The notes: a model not told the origin generated them from the sequence alone. DNA of 25,672 nucleotides from JAUVXJ01 sp034430275 (GCA_034430275.1 DAOUEW010000042.1:1-25672); one strand, 5' to 3'. Positions 6,306-14,720 are shown, numbered from the stretch's first letter. Made by a program: numbers and translations.

Positions 6306-7446
6306 GGTCTCTCCTCCTTCGCTCTTTTCTCAGACGAATGACGTCCACGAAGGTTTCGATTCTGGTGCGTATGGCACCCTCGCTGATCAGTTCATCGAAG
6401 CTGAGGGTGAGCAGCGGGAAGTTGTAGTCCTCACTGACCTTGCGCAGAATGGGTCTGACCGTGACCTCCGGCATGCAGCCCATGGGCAACAGATGTAGGA
6501 CCCCGTCGAAGCCAGCGTCGTGGAACCTGATGGTGTCGGCGACCGACTCTCTGCCGTGGCCAGCCACCGAGCAACTGAGGTAGGGTCTGGCGATCTCGGC
6601 AATCTCGGACCGGGGCGGGATACTCATGTTCAGCCACCAGGCCATGAGCTTGCCCAGCACGAAGCCGGGCGGATAGCGCAGTATGGCCTCGCCTAGAGAC
6701 AGGTGCTTGTGTACCTCAGCGCCCAACTCACCCAGCGTCTCGTAGACGTGGCAGTTGCTGGCGGGCTCCACCAACAAGTAGAACTCGCCAACAACACCGA
6801 TGCGCAACGGCTCTCGGTCAACGGTCTCGACATGCTCGAAGAACGAGTTGGCGTCCAGTCTGTCGAGCGTGCCGAAATCGTGGACGTGCTCCAGATATTC
6901 GAGCGCCTGGTTGAGGGCCTTGGTGGTGTCGCCTTGGTTCTTCTCCACCGCGCGAACGCGGCAGGACAGCTCCTCCGCCACCTCGATGATACGGAGCTTC
7001 TTGATGGCGACTCTCAAGGCACGGATAACCTCCCAGGTGCCCCTCCCGGTGATCTCGGTGATCTGCTGGACCAGCCCACCCCCCTCTCCCAGAATGAAGA
7101 AGTCGATGTCGGCGCCAGTCCTCTTCATCACCAACTGCTGGAGGTGGCCGTAGTGCCGGAAGCGGCACATGCCTCCTCCCCCGCCTCCGTGCTTCTTGTC
7201 TCCAGCTCGATTGTTGATGTAGAAGATGACGCAGTTGGCGCCCTTCTCCAGAGCTTGCAGGTAGTTGCCGATGATGACCTTGAAGGGCAAACAGATGCCC
7301 TCGGGACTGTAGCGTGCCCCGAGAGCGATGGTCTCGTTGGTGATGGGAGGCGGCACGACGACCTTAACGCCTAGTTGCTCAGCCGCCCCCTTGAAGGGGA
7401 TCCAGGCGTTGCCGCACAGAGGCAAGGTGAAGACCCGTTCCTTCAC
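6286..7446 (-). CDS. HgdB-like activase-associated protein (COG3581 type)
   Basis: A 386-residue protein of the CoA-substrate-specific enzyme activase-associated, 2-hydroxyacyl-CoA dehydratase D-component-like family. Landmarks: N-terminal LPLCGNAWIPFKGAAEQLG, ICLPFKVIIGN (Cys52), a run of six glycines (residues 87-92) leading into MCRFRHYGH (Cys94), which replaces the usual CGPCRFG-type cluster motif, and near the C-terminus YLSCSVAGHGRESVAD and LLPMGCMPEVTV. These cysteines are candidates for Fe-S ligation. It probably accepts electrons from the activase encoded just downstream. The start is GTG 7446, with GAGGA about 8 bases upstream and a 4-base GTGA overlap with the preceding stop, implying translational coupling. 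The substrate is not known for this branch of the family. Confidence 0.8.
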   Translation of the reverse strand: MKERVFTLPLCGNAWIPFKGAAEQLGVKVVVPPPITNETIALGARYSPEGICLPFKVIIGNYLQALEKGANCVIFYINNRAGDKKHGGGGGGMCRFRHYGHLQQLVMKRTGADIDFFILGEGGGLVQQITEITGRGTWEVIRALRVAIKKLRIIEVAEELSCRVRAVEKNQGDTTKALNQALEYLEHVHDFGTLDRLDANSFFEHVETVDREPLRIGVVGEFYLLVEPASNCHVYETLGELGAEVHKHLSLGEAILRYPPGFVLGKLMAWWLNMSIPPRSEIAEIARPYLSCSVAGHGRESVADTIRFHDAGFDGVLHLLPMGCMPEVTVRPILRKVSEDYNFPLLTLSFDELISEGAIRTRIETFVDVIRLRKERRRRDHALPGS

Positions 7447-8330
7447 GCTCGTTTCCTCATCTTCAGTGTGTCCACGAAGGTGTCCACCCTGGTGATAAGG
7501 CCCGCCTCACCGGTGTGCTCATCCAGTACCAGATGCATGCAGGGGATGTCACGCCGTTCCAACTCGTCCTCGACGAAGGGTACCGTGATAGCGTCCACGC
7601 CGCAGTTGAAGTTGCTCAGCACGACGGTACCCTCTATGTCGTGAGCGAGCACCTCGTGTAGCTGCCCCATGGTCTCATAGGCGAAGTCCCATTTCAGGAA
7701 CGACTCGCGCGGAGTGAAAGGAATGGTGTCGATGGTGATCACCTCCATGCCTCGCTCCCGTAGTTTGGCGACCAGGTTCAGATTGGCATAGGAGTCATGG
7801 ATCACGTAGTGATGGCCGACGACCACGATCTTGGGTTGCTCTGACCTGAGCTGCTGCTCGTACTTGTCGTGGAGTTCCTGCTTGTACTGTCTCTGGGCCT
7901 CCAGCGCGCGCGACATGGCCTGCTGGACCCTCGCTTGATCCGAGGTCAGCGCTCGCCCCAGCTCTAGCATTCCAGGCTCGAACTCGCCGTCGTCCACTTC
8001 GCAGCGAAGGAACTGCACCTGGGGGCCGAAGATGCTCTTGCTGATGTCGGGCACCCCCAGGAACTTGGGACAGCTATACCGGTCGGGTTGTAGCCCGTAA
8101 TACGCCGGGGCGAAGATGCAGTCGCATTTCCCTAGCAGATACGAGATGTGGCCGAAGACCAGCTTGACCGCCAGACAACTCTCGTCCTCCCCATATCTGA
8201 CAGCGGCTTCCAGGAGCAGTCGGTTCGTTGGGGGAGAGAGGACCACTTCCTGGCCTAGCTCTCTCATGAAGGTGACCCAGAGCCGGGGATGCTTGTAGTA
8301 GAACAAGCTTCTAGGTATGCCGATCCTCAT
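7443..8330 (-). CDS. DUF2229-type activase-associated protein (COG3580 type)
   Basis: A 295-residue protein beginning MRIGIPRSLFYYKHPRLWVT, the hallmark N-terminus of the DUF2229/COG3580 family, followed by ESCLAVKLVFGHISYLLGKC, CDCIFAPAYYG and YSCPKFLGVPD. The conserved cysteines (in ESCL, KCDC and YSCPK) are likely Fe-S or disulphide sites. In many Firmicutes this module is fused in one very long polypeptide with the activase and COG3581-like modules; here all three are separate genes in order. A region rich in Gln and Arg (about residues 145-175) is helical and may be a linker. ATG 8330 was chosen since the conserved N-terminus starts exactly there and a good promoter lies 46-74 bases upstream; an in-frame extension to 8426 would overrun the promoter. 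Confidence 0.8.
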   Translation of the reverse strand: MRIGIPRSLFYYKHPRLWVTFMRELGQEVVLSPPTNRLLLEAAVRYGEDESCLAVKLVFGHISYLLGKCDCIFAPAYYGLQPDRYSCPKFLGVPDISKSIFGPQVQFLRCEVDDGEFEPGMLELGRALTSDQARVQQAMSRALEAQRQYKQELHDKYEQQLRSEQPKIVVVGHHYVIHDSYANLNLVAKLRERGMEVITIDTIPFTPRESFLKWDFAYETMGQLHEVLAHDIEGTVVLSNFNCGVDAITVPFVEDELERRDIPCMHLVLDEHTGEAGLITRVDTFVDTLKMRKRA

Positions 8331-8375
8331 GGGGGTTTGACCCTTCGCTCGGCCAGTCCTCTTCCCTATCGGGTC

Positions 8376-8404
8376 ATTATACGTTGGCTGCAAAGCCGTG
8401 ACAA
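8376..8404 (-). promoter_or_regulatory. Promoter of the activase operon
   Basis: On the minus strand TTGTCA (8404-8399), a 17-base spacer and a perfect TATAAT (8381-8376). Predicted start near 8369 leaves a leader of about 40 bases before the ATG at 8330. It is back to back with the pdxS promoter. Confidence 0.8.
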
Positions 8405-8478
8405 GTTCTTGGGGATTTTGGGGCAACGCAGGGTTGTCGACCGGGGTTGACGCCGGAGCGCGAGTTGCAGAAGAACGC

Positions 8479-8508
8479 TTGCTGATACGCCTCTTCTTGG
8501 GTTATAAT
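8479..8508 (+). promoter_or_regulatory. Promoter of pdxST
   Basis: TTGCTG (8479-8484), an 18-base spacer and a perfect TATAAT (8503-8508). Transcription should begin near 8515, about 30 bases before the pdxS start. No riboswitch-sized leader is present. Confidence 0.75.
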
Positions 8509-8546
8509 GAGGGTAGAGATCATTTAGCGGTCTTTCGGAGGTTGGA

Positions 8547-9440
8547 ATGGGCATGAACAAAGAAACGGGGACGGATGCGGTCAAGAGAGGCCTGGCCCAG
8601 ATGCTGAAGGGCGGCGTGATCATGGACGTGGTCACGTTCGAACACGCGAAGGTGGCCGAGGATGCCGGTGCCTGCGCTGTGATGGCCCTGGAGCGTGTGC
8701 CGGCTGACATTCGTGCCCATGGCGGCGTGGCGCGCATGAGCGATCCGGAACTGATACTGAAGATCATGGATTCGGTGACCATTCCTGTCATGGCCAAGTG
8801 CCGGATCGGTCATTTCGTCGAGGCTCAGGTCCTGGAGGCTCTCGGGGTGGACTACATCGACGAGAGCGAGGTCCTGACGCCAGCCGACGAAGAGCACCAC
8901 ATCGAAAAGCATGGCTTCAAGGTGCCCTTCGTATGCGGTTGCCGCAACCTGGGCGAGGCGCTGCGGCGGATCGGCGAGGGCGCGGCGATGATCCGCACCA
9001 AGGGCGAGGCGGGCACGGGCAACGTCGTGGAGGCCGTGCGCCATGCCAGAGCCGTGATGGGCGAGATACGTCGGTTGCAGCACATGGCCCCAGAGGAGAT
9101 GATGGCTGCGGCCAAGGAGATGGGTGCTCCCTACGAGCTCGTGGTGGAGACGGCGAAGCTGGGCCGTCTGCCGGTGGTCAACTTCGCAGCAGGAGGCATC
9201 GCCACTCCAGCCGACGCGGCGCTGATGATGCAGTTGGGCGTCGATGGCGTCTTCGTGGGCAGCGGCATCTTCAAGTCGGCAGACCCTCCTCGGAGAGCCA
9301 AGGCCATCGTGGAGGCGGTCACCCACTACAACGATCCCGGTATGCTGGCCGAGATCAGCAAGGGGCTTGGCGAGGCCATGCCCGGCCTGGAGATAGCGGC
9401 CATTCCGGAGACCGAGTTGCTGGCTCAGCGAGGGTGGTAG
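8547..9440 (+). CDS. pdxS: Pyridoxal 5'-phosphate synthase subunit PdxS
   Basis: A 297-residue (beta/alpha)8-barrel synthase that joins ribose 5-phosphate, glyceraldehyde 3-phosphate and ammonia into pyridoxal 5'-phosphate. The catalytic residues are in place: Asp27 (GVIMDVVT), Lys84 in PVMAKCRIGHF (forms the sugar Schiff base; Lys81 in B. subtilis) and Lys152 in MIRTKGEAGTGN (Lys149). Also seen: the ERVPADIR block, and GGIATPADAALMMQLG plus GVFVGSGIFKS forming the phosphate site. Length is normal for the family. ATG 8547 has CGGAGG about 5 bases upstream. It is followed after 20 bases by pdxT, the usual arrangement of the DXP-independent B6 pathway. PLP is also the cofactor of the Kbl encoded further along. 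Confidence 0.97.
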   Translation: MGMNKETGTDAVKRGLAQMLKGGVIMDVVTFEHAKVAEDAGACAVMALERVPADIRAHGGVARMSDPELILKIMDSVTIPVMAKCRIGHFVEAQVLEALGVDYIDESEVLTPADEEHHIEKHGFKVPFVCGCRNLGEALRRIGEGAAMIRTKGEAGTGNVVEAVRHARAVMGEIRRLQHMAPEEMMAAAKEMGAPYELVVETAKLGRLPVVNFAAGGIATPADAALMMQLGVDGVFVGSGIFKSADPPRRAKAIVEAVTHYNDPGMLAEISKGLGEAMPGLEIAAIPETELLAQRGW

Positions 9441-9460
9441 CCGACTCTGGCCGGGGCGCG

Positions 9461-10078
9461 ATGGGGCGGATGGAGAAGATTGGGGTCCTGGCGCTGCAGG
9501 GCGCGTTTCTCGAACACGTCAAGATGCTGCGCGCCCTGGAGGTAGACACCGTAGAGGTGCGCCTGCCTCAGGAGCTGGACAACCTCGATGGGTTGATCAT
9601 CCCCGGCGGTGAGAGCACCGCCGTCGGCAAGCTAGCCGTCACCTACGGCCTGGTGGAGCCGATCAAGGCCATGGCCGGTGCAGGCAAGCCTGTCTGGGGT
9701 ACCTGTGCCGGTCTGATCTTCCTCGCTCGAACCGTCGAAGGCTTGACACAGCCGCTGCTAGGGTTGATGGACCTGGCCGTTGTGCGCAACGCCTTCGGGC
9801 GGCAGGTGGATAGCTTCGAGGCCGACATCAGTGTCCCCGCCCTGGATGCCGTAGGACAGCCGGAGGAAAGGGGTCGCCCTTTCCCTGCCATCTTCATTCG
9901 AGCGCCGCTGATTACGGCTGTTGGGGACGGTGTGGAAGTGCTGTCTCGTCTGGACGGCGGGGAAATCGTTGCCGCTCGCCAGGGCGACTTGGTGGTGACG
10001 GCCTTCCATCCAGAACTGACCACAGACACTAGATTCCATCGCTACTTTCTGGCCATGGTCAGGGGTAGTCTCGGGTGA
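9461..10078 (+). CDS. pdxT: Pyridoxal 5'-phosphate synthase glutaminase PdxT
   Basis: A 205-residue class I glutamine amidotransferase that hydrolyses glutamine and channels ammonia into PdxS. The oxyanion/glycine motif IPGGEST (residues 47-53), nucleophile Cys82 in WGTCAGLIFLA, and the His183-Glu185 pair in AFHPELTTD complete the triad. The N-terminus KIGVLALQGAFLEH is diagnostic. Start ATG 9461 is preceded by CCGGGG; in-frame ATG 9470 is also possible, and neither has a strong ribosome binding site, so translation may depend on pdxS read-through. The same frame is open far upstream through pdxS, but that is a shadow frame, not a fusion. Confidence 0.96.
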   Translation: MGRMEKIGVLALQGAFLEHVKMLRALEVDTVEVRLPQELDNLDGLIIPGGESTAVGKLAVTYGLVEPIKAMAGAGKPVWGTCAGLIFLARTVEGLTQPLLGLMDLAVVRNAFGRQVDSFEADISVPALDAVGQPEERGRPFPAIFIRAPLITAVGDGVEVLSRLDGGEIVAARQGDLVVTAFHPELTTDTRFHRYFLAMVRGSLG

Positions 10079-10150
10079 AGACAGGCCGAGGTTGTTCTGG
10101 TCTCGGCGGCACTGCCGGTCACTGGCGGGTGCAACGTCTTCTGGAGGGGA

Positions 10151-10179
10151 AATCGCTCCGTCTATGGGACGGGGCGATT
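10151..10179 (+). other. 12-pair hairpin between pdxT and the MBL gene
   Basis: AATCGCTCCGTC (10151-10162) pairs fully with GACGGGGCGATT (10168-10179), with one G-U pair and a 5-base loop. No T-run follows (CTTGGG), so it is not a standard intrinsic terminator. It may be a partial terminator, an mRNA-stabilising or processing stem, or a stem in the leader of the next gene. Confidence 0.6.
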
Positions 10180-10206
10180 CTTGGGCGGCTGAGGAGGAGG
10201 TGACCT

Positions 10207-10824
10207 GTGCTCGAGAACATCAGTTGGCTGGGGCATGATGCTTTCAAGATAGCTGCGTCGAAGATCATCTACCTCGATCCCTTTGGATTGGCTGGTGACC
10301 ACGAACCGGCCGACATCATCTGCATCTCACACGACCACTACGATCACTGTAGTCCTGAGGATGTGGCCAAGATACGGGGCGAAGATACGGTGATAGTGGC
10401 TGCTGAGAATTGCAGGGGCAAGCTGGAGGGGGACGTCCGTCTGGTCAAGGCGGGGGACAAGATCAGCATCGATGAGGTGAGCATCGAGGTTGTGCCGGCG
10501 TACAACGTCAACAAGCAGTTCCATCCACGGGAGGCGGGCGGCGTAGGCTACCTGCTCACGATAGGTGACACGAGGATCTACCACGCTGGCGATACCGACC
10601 CCATCCCCGAGATGGAGGGATTGGACGTGGACATCGCTATGCTCCCGGTCAGCGGGGTATACGTGGCTACAGCGGAGGAAGCCGTCAAGGCCGCCGAGAT
10701 GCTGAACCCGAAGGTGGTCATCCCCATGCATTACGGGAGCATCGTGGGGTCGCGCGCCGACGCTGAACGGTTCAAGGAGTTGTGGCCCGGAGAGGTGGTC
10801 ATTCTGGAGCCCCAGCCTTCCTAG
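10207..10824 (+). CDS. MBL-fold metal-dependent hydrolase (UlaG-like)
   Basis: A 205-residue short metallo-beta-lactamase-fold protein of the UPF0173/UlaG-like group. Metal ligands seen: HDHYDH (residues 43-48, within ICISHDHYDHCSPEDV), the IYHAGDTDP block carrying the bridging Asp, and the C-terminal PMHYGSIVGS histidine. It begins with the family-typical ISWLGHDAFKI. The substrate is unknown; relatives act on cyclic or phosphorylated small molecules. The start is GTG 10207, preceded by GGAGGAGGTGA, an excellent ribosome binding site. It is 128 bases after pdxT, with a strong hairpin in that gap, and may be co-transcribed. Confidence 0.88.
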   Translation: MLENISWLGHDAFKIAASKIIYLDPFGLAGDHEPADIICISHDHYDHCSPEDVAKIRGEDTVIVAAENCRGKLEGDVRLVKAGDKISIDEVSIEVVPAYNVNKQFHPREAGGVGYLLTIGDTRIYHAGDTDPIPEMEGLDVDIAMLPVSGVYVATAEEAVKAAEMLNPKVVIPMHYGSIVGSRADAERFKELWPGEVVILEPQPS

Positions 10825-11229
10825 CTGAGGCGTGTCTTTGGCGTGCGGGCGTGCGCCAACCAGTCCACCGGAGGTGCTGGATTCGGCGACAGGGCAGTCT
10901 GGCGATAGTCAGTTACCACTCATCTCCTGGGGGTGTGCGCAGAGGGTTCCCTCGTGCTCACGTTGCATCGACATCGGTCGGCCAACTCCTCGCCTGCTGC
11001 CCGTGCTTTCCGCCCAGCCCTCCCCTCTACCTGCCAACACTTGATGCGCGACGGTATCTGCGCAGCGGTGATGGACTGAAAGGCCAGGCAAGTGCATCGT
11101 TGTGAGCAGGGTGCAAGGGCGAACGGTTGTCCACGGACGCGTTTGCGCGCCGGAAAAGCATCGGATTGAAGTCTTGGTGCCACGGGGCGCGAGGCGAGGC
11201 TGCCCCCTGATGGGGTTGGGACGTGAGCT
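10825..11229. other. 405-base gap without recognisable gene
   Basis: No frame on either strand gives a plausible protein, and I see no tRNA-like cloverleaf. A CCCC-TGAT-GGGG mini-hairpin (about 11204-11216) lies just before the MFS gene. No good promoter for that gene is visible, so its control region may use a non-consensus promoter here. Confidence 0.4.
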
Positions 11230-12372
11230 ATGGGTAGGTCGTTACTCGGGCTGAGCCGCGACAATCTGCTGATCCTGGTCTCCATGCTTCTCTGGGGGAG
11301 TGGAGAGGGGCTGTGGTACTACGTACAGCCACTATACATCAAGAGCTTGGGAGCGGATTCCCTGGAGATCGGTTTGGTGATGTCCCTCGGCCCGGTGCTG
11401 ATGGTGCTCGGTTTCGTGCCCGTGGGCATTCTCGCCGATCGCTACGGCCGCAAGAGAGTCATGCTGGGCGGGTCCCTGATGGGGGTTTTTTCGGTGGCGC
11501 TCCTGGCCTTGGCCCAAGATTGGCGCCAGTCGATCCCTGGTTTTCTCCTCTACTTCGGTTCTGGGTGCTGTCTACCCGCCATCCAGTCGTACGTAGCCCA
11601 CGCTTCGGAGGGGAGGAACCTCAATCGCACCTTCAGTCTGGTATACGCGGCCTTCGCGCTGGGTCTGATAGTCTTCCCCACCGTCGGTGGTTGGCTGGCG
11701 GAGGCAGCCGGATTCGGACTACCGTTGATTCTGGCTGCTCTCTTCTATGTGGCCTCGACGGTCATGATTGTCTTCGTGCATGAGCAGCCGATCACAAGAT
11801 CTGTGCGGGGTACGGGCTTCGAAGGCGTCTGGTCCAACAAGCGCCTGGTGTCGATCTGCGCGCTCAGCGTCGTCGTCTTCCTGGCGCTGTATCTGGGACA
11901 GCCCTTCGCGCCCAACTACTTGCAGGAAGTGGTGGGGATCGACCTCTCCTGGATAGGCTTCATGGGCTCAGCCCATGCTCTGGGCGCAACCGTGCTGGGC
12001 ATTGCGCTGGGGCGGCTGTCAGAAGGTATCGCGGGCTTCATCCTCGGTCAGGCCCTGGTGGGTGTCTCTCTAATTCTGATGCTCAATACGGGAGCCATAC
12101 CACTTCTCTCTGCGGCTTTCTTCTTGAGAGGAGCGTACAACGCTTGCAAGGCGCTGGCGTTGGGGTTGGCCGGCAAGGTTGTGGACGAGACTAACGCCGG
12201 CCTCGCCTACGGGATGCTGAATTCGGCCATTGGCACGTCGATGGTGCTTGCACCCTACATGGCGGCCTGGCTCTATACCGCTCGGACCGACCTTCCTTTC
12301 CTCGTCTCCGCAGGGATGATAGCGGTGACCATGGTTCTCTCGGCGCTCTTCCTAAGAGCCAAGGGAGAATGA
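11230..12372 (+). CDS. MFS transporter
   Basis: A 380-residue major facilitator superfamily permease with about 11-12 hydrophobic helices. The loop 2-3 signature motif is present: GILADRYGRKRVMLGG (residues about 64-79). The first helix region carries LLWGSGEGLWYYVQPLYIKSLGA, a pattern common in MFS proteins of the drug/sugar efflux type. A second half begins after a short basic loop (about residue 200). The substrate cannot be told from the sequence. ATG 11230 follows GGGACGTGAG, a weak ribosome binding site. It stands alone between a 405-base gap and a convergent kbl, with 13 bases between the stop codons. It is not closely similar by eye to the other MFS gene in the window. Confidence 0.85.
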   Translation: MGRSLLGLSRDNLLILVSMLLWGSGEGLWYYVQPLYIKSLGADSLEIGLVMSLGPVLMVLGFVPVGILADRYGRKRVMLGGSLMGVFSVALLALAQDWRQSIPGFLLYFGSGCCLPAIQSYVAHASEGRNLNRTFSLVYAAFALGLIVFPTVGGWLAEAAGFGLPLILAALFYVASTVMIVFVHEQPITRSVRGTGFEGVWSNKRLVSICALSVVVFLALYLGQPFAPNYLQEVVGIDLSWIGFMGSAHALGATVLGIALGRLSEGIAGFILGQALVGVSLILMLNTGAIPLLSAAFFLRGAYNACKALALGLAGKVVDETNAGLAYGMLNSAIGTSMVLAPYMAAWLYTARTDLPFLVSAGMIAVTMVLSALFLRAKGE

Positions 12373-12385
12373 TGGGCTGGCGTGA

Positions 12386-13567
12386 CTAGACCACGCCCGT
12401 CTCTTGTCCCACCTTCTTGAAGATCCCCAGCGCCTGATCCAGGTCGTCCTTACTGTGCATTGCCGAGAGCATCACTCTGATGCGGGCCTTGCCCCTGGGT
12501 ACGGTAGGGAAGCCCAGCGCCATGGCGAAGAGACCTTCCTCGAAGAGCTTCTTGGAGAACTCGAAAGCGAGGGATGCCTCGCCCAGCATGATCGGTGTGA
12601 TGGGCGTCTCGCTCCGGCCGGTATCGAAGCCCAGCGTCTTCATCTCCGCCTTGAAGTAGCGTGTGTTGTCCCACAGTCTGTCCACCAGTTCGGTGGATTC
12701 CTCGAGCAAGTCCACGGCTGCGATGCAGGCCGCTACGTCGGCGGGAGTCGATGCGCTGGAGAAGAGGAAGGGGCGCCCTTGCTGGCGCAACCAGTGTACT
12801 ACCTCCTTCTTGCCGGCCACGTATCCACCCATGACGCCGAAGGCCTTGGAGAGTGTGCCGACTTCGATATCGACCCGGCCATGAACGTTGAAGTGATCCA
12901 CGATGCCGCGACCACCACGTCCCAGCACTCCCTCTCCGTGGGCATCGTCGGTCATCAAGGGGATGCCGTACTCGTCGGAGACGTCGGCCAGCTTGTCCAT
13001 GGGAGCGATATCGCCATCCATGGAGAACACGCCATCGGTGATGATGAGCCGCCTTCTGTACTCTGTCTCCCGCTCTATCTGCTCTCGCAGCGAGTCAGCG
13101 TTACGATGTTCGTAGCGGACGATCCGGGCTCGAGAGAGACGGCAGCCATCTATGATGCTGGCATGGTTCAACTCGTCGGAAAAGATGACGTCGTCACGTC
13201 CCATGAGCGCTGGTATGACAGCGAGGTTGGCGCTGAAGCCTGACTGGAAAGAGATGGCGTCTTCCACCTGTTTGAACTCGGCCAGACGTTTCTCCAGCTC
13301 CAGATGGATGCTCATGGTACCGGCGATGGAGCGCACGGCACCAGGACCGACACCAAGCTCATCGATGGCCTTCTTCGCGGCCTCTCGCATCCTGGGATGG
13401 TTGGCCAAACCGAGGTAGTTGTTGGAGCAGAAGTTGAGGGTGCGCTTCCCATCGACCGTCACCCAGGCATCCTGTGCCGAGCCGATGGTACGGATGGTGA
13501 TGTACAATCCCTGATCCTTGAGAGCGTCTATGTCCTCTCTAATGAACGCCAGTTTGTCCTGTGCCAT
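12386..13567 (-). CDS. kbl: Glycine C-acetyltransferase (2-amino-3-ketobutyrate CoA ligase)
   Basis: A 393-residue PLP-dependent alpha-oxoamine synthase that cleaves 2-amino-3-ketobutyrate with CoA into glycine and acetyl-CoA. Seen: FCSNNYLGLANHP (substrate loop), GAVRSIAGTMSIHLELEKRL, SDELNHASIIDG, TDDAHGEGVLGRGG (cofactor Asp/His) and the PLP lysine Lys241 in VGTLSKAFGVMGGYV. The related enzymes BioF and serine palmitoyltransferase share this fold, but tdh directly upstream settles the role. The start ATG 13567 is fixed by AAAGGA 9 bases upstream; ATG 13576 would abut that sequence, and longer forms would run back into tdh. Gap to tdh is 29 bases; one operon. Confidence 0.95.
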   Translation of the reverse strand: MAQDKLAFIREDIDALKDQGLYITIRTIGSAQDAWVTVDGKRTLNFCSNNYLGLANHPRMREAAKKAIDELGVGPGAVRSIAGTMSIHLELEKRLAEFKQVEDAISFQSGFSANLAVIPALMGRDDVIFSDELNHASIIDGCRLSRARIVRYEHRNADSLREQIERETEYRRRLIITDGVFSMDGDIAPMDKLADVSDEYGIPLMTDDAHGEGVLGRGGRGIVDHFNVHGRVDIEVGTLSKAFGVMGGYVAGKKEVVHWLRQQGRPFLFSSASTPADVAACIAAVDLLEESTELVDRLWDNTRYFKAEMKTLGFDTGRSETPITPIMLGEASLAFEFSKKLFEEGLFAMALGFPTVPRGKARIRVMLSAMHSKDDLDQALGIFKKVGQETGVV

Positions 13568-13596
13568 CTTGCCCATTCCTTTCTGAGCGTGCTCGT

Positions 13597-14637
13597 CTAC
13601 AGGGAGAGCACAACCTTCCCGCATTCGCCTCTTGCCATCAGCTCCATGCCCTGCACGAACTCCTCGAGGGGGAGACGATGGGTGATGATCGGCCCCACGT
13701 CCACGGCCCCAGAACTGAGCAGTGCTCTTGTCTGATACCACGTCTGCCAAACCTTGCGGCCGGTGACGCCATAGACTGTGGCTCCCTTGAAGATGATCTC
13801 GTTGGCCAGATCGAACTCCATGGGGCGAGATGGCAGTCCCAGCAAGGCCGCAAAGCCGCCACGCTTGAGAACCGAAAACCCCTCGTGTATCGCTGAGGGG
13901 TTTCCTGACATCTCCAGTAGCACGTCCACTCCTAGCCCGTTAGTGAACGTTCGTATCTCCGTTGTCGCGTCCGTCGTCTTGGGGTTCAGAACCAGATGCG
14001 CCCCTATGCGGCGCGCCAACTCCAGGCGATAGGGAACCACCTCAGTGGCGATGACCAATGATGCCCCTGCTGCCTTCGCGATGCCGATAGCCATGAGGCC
14101 GATAGGGCCACAGCCTGTGACCAGCACCGTCTTGGCCACGAGCTCGGTGGAAAGGGCGGTGTGCACCGCGTTGCCGAAAGGCTCCTGCACCGAGGCGATG
14201 TCTGGAGGCAGGTCGGGCGGATTCCGCCATGCGTTGCACTCCGGGATGGTGACATACTCCGCGAAGACGCCGGGGCGGTCAACGCCGATGATGGACACAT
14301 CTTTGCAGATGTGAGAGTTACCGGAACGGCACTGGTGGCAGACCCCGCACACGACGTGGGTCTCAGCCGAGACGTAGTCTCCGGCCTTGAGTGTGGTCGT
14401 GCCCTCACCCAACTCCACGACTTCTCCAGCGAACTCGTGACCGAATATCATCGGTGGCTTGATCCGGCTTGCTGCCCAGGGGTCCCATTCGTAGATATGG
14501 ACGTCGGTGCCACAGATGGACGTAGCCCTGACCTTGACCAGGGCCTCTCCCGGCCCAGGTTCTGGGATGTCTACCAGCGTGAGCTCGGCTCCTGGAGCCG
14601 CTTCCGGCTTGACCACCGCTTTCATCTTCTCAGGCAT
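13597..14637 (-). CDS. tdh: L-threonine 3-dehydrogenase
   Basis: A 346-residue zinc-dependent medium-chain dehydrogenase that oxidises threonine with NAD+ to 2-amino-3-ketobutyrate, the Kbl substrate. Catalytic zinc site: Cys42 in SICGTDVHIYEWD with His67-Glu68 in GHEFAGEV; the charge-relay Thr44 and His47 are typical of threonine dehydrogenase. The structural zinc lobe has Cys97, Cys100, Cys103 and Cys111 (CGVCHQCRSGNSHIC). The Rossmann motif is VTGCGPIGLMAIG. ATG 14637 is chosen because the predicted transcription start (about 14673) makes the in-frame GTG 14676 impossible; GGAGGA lies 15 bases upstream and GAGAAG precedes an alternative ATG 14625. Together with kbl it converts threonine to glycine and acetyl-CoA. 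Confidence 0.95.
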   Translation of the reverse strand: MPEKMKAVVKPEAAPGAELTLVDIPEPGPGEALVKVRATSICGTDVHIYEWDPWAASRIKPPMIFGHEFAGEVVELGEGTTTLKAGDYVSAETHVVCGVCHQCRSGNSHICKDVSIIGVDRPGVFAEYVTIPECNAWRNPPDLPPDIASVQEPFGNAVHTALSTELVAKTVLVTGCGPIGLMAIGIAKAAGASLVIATEVVPYRLELARRIGAHLVLNPKTTDATTEIRTFTNGLGVDVLLEMSGNPSAIHEGFSVLKRGGFAALLGLPSRPMEFDLANEIIFKGATVYGVTGRKVWQTWYQTRALLSSGAVDVGPIITHRLPLEEFVQGMELMARGECGKVVLSL

Positions 14638-14679
14638 GATGGTCTTCTGGATCCTCCATTCGCGAAACGAACCCACCAG

Positions 14680-14708
14680 ATTTTACCACGCGCCCAGTGG
14701 AGCGTCAA
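14680..14708 (-). promoter_or_regulatory. Promoter of tdh-kbl
   Basis: Minus-strand TTGACG (14708-14703), a 17-base spacer and TAAAAT (14685-14680). Predicted start near 14673. It is back to back with the promoter of the PCMT gene, with only 12 bases between the two -35 elements. Confidence 0.8.
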
Positions 14709-14720
14709 GGACGTACTTTC

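Noticed and set aside
8798..9460. Long open frame fused to the front of PdxT
   Set aside because: It lies entirely inside pdxS in another frame, its translation is Arg/Gly-rich and unlike any protein, and the PdxT hallmark begins at 9461-9470.
12379..12397. GGCGTG/CACGCC hairpin between convergent MFS and kbl as a bidirectional terminator
   Set aside because: Only six pairs, a 7-base loop and no T-run on either strand.
13568..13750. Longer Kbl starting inside tdh
   Set aside because: The extension is a shadow of tdh, and AAAGGA at the right distance fixes the start at 13567.
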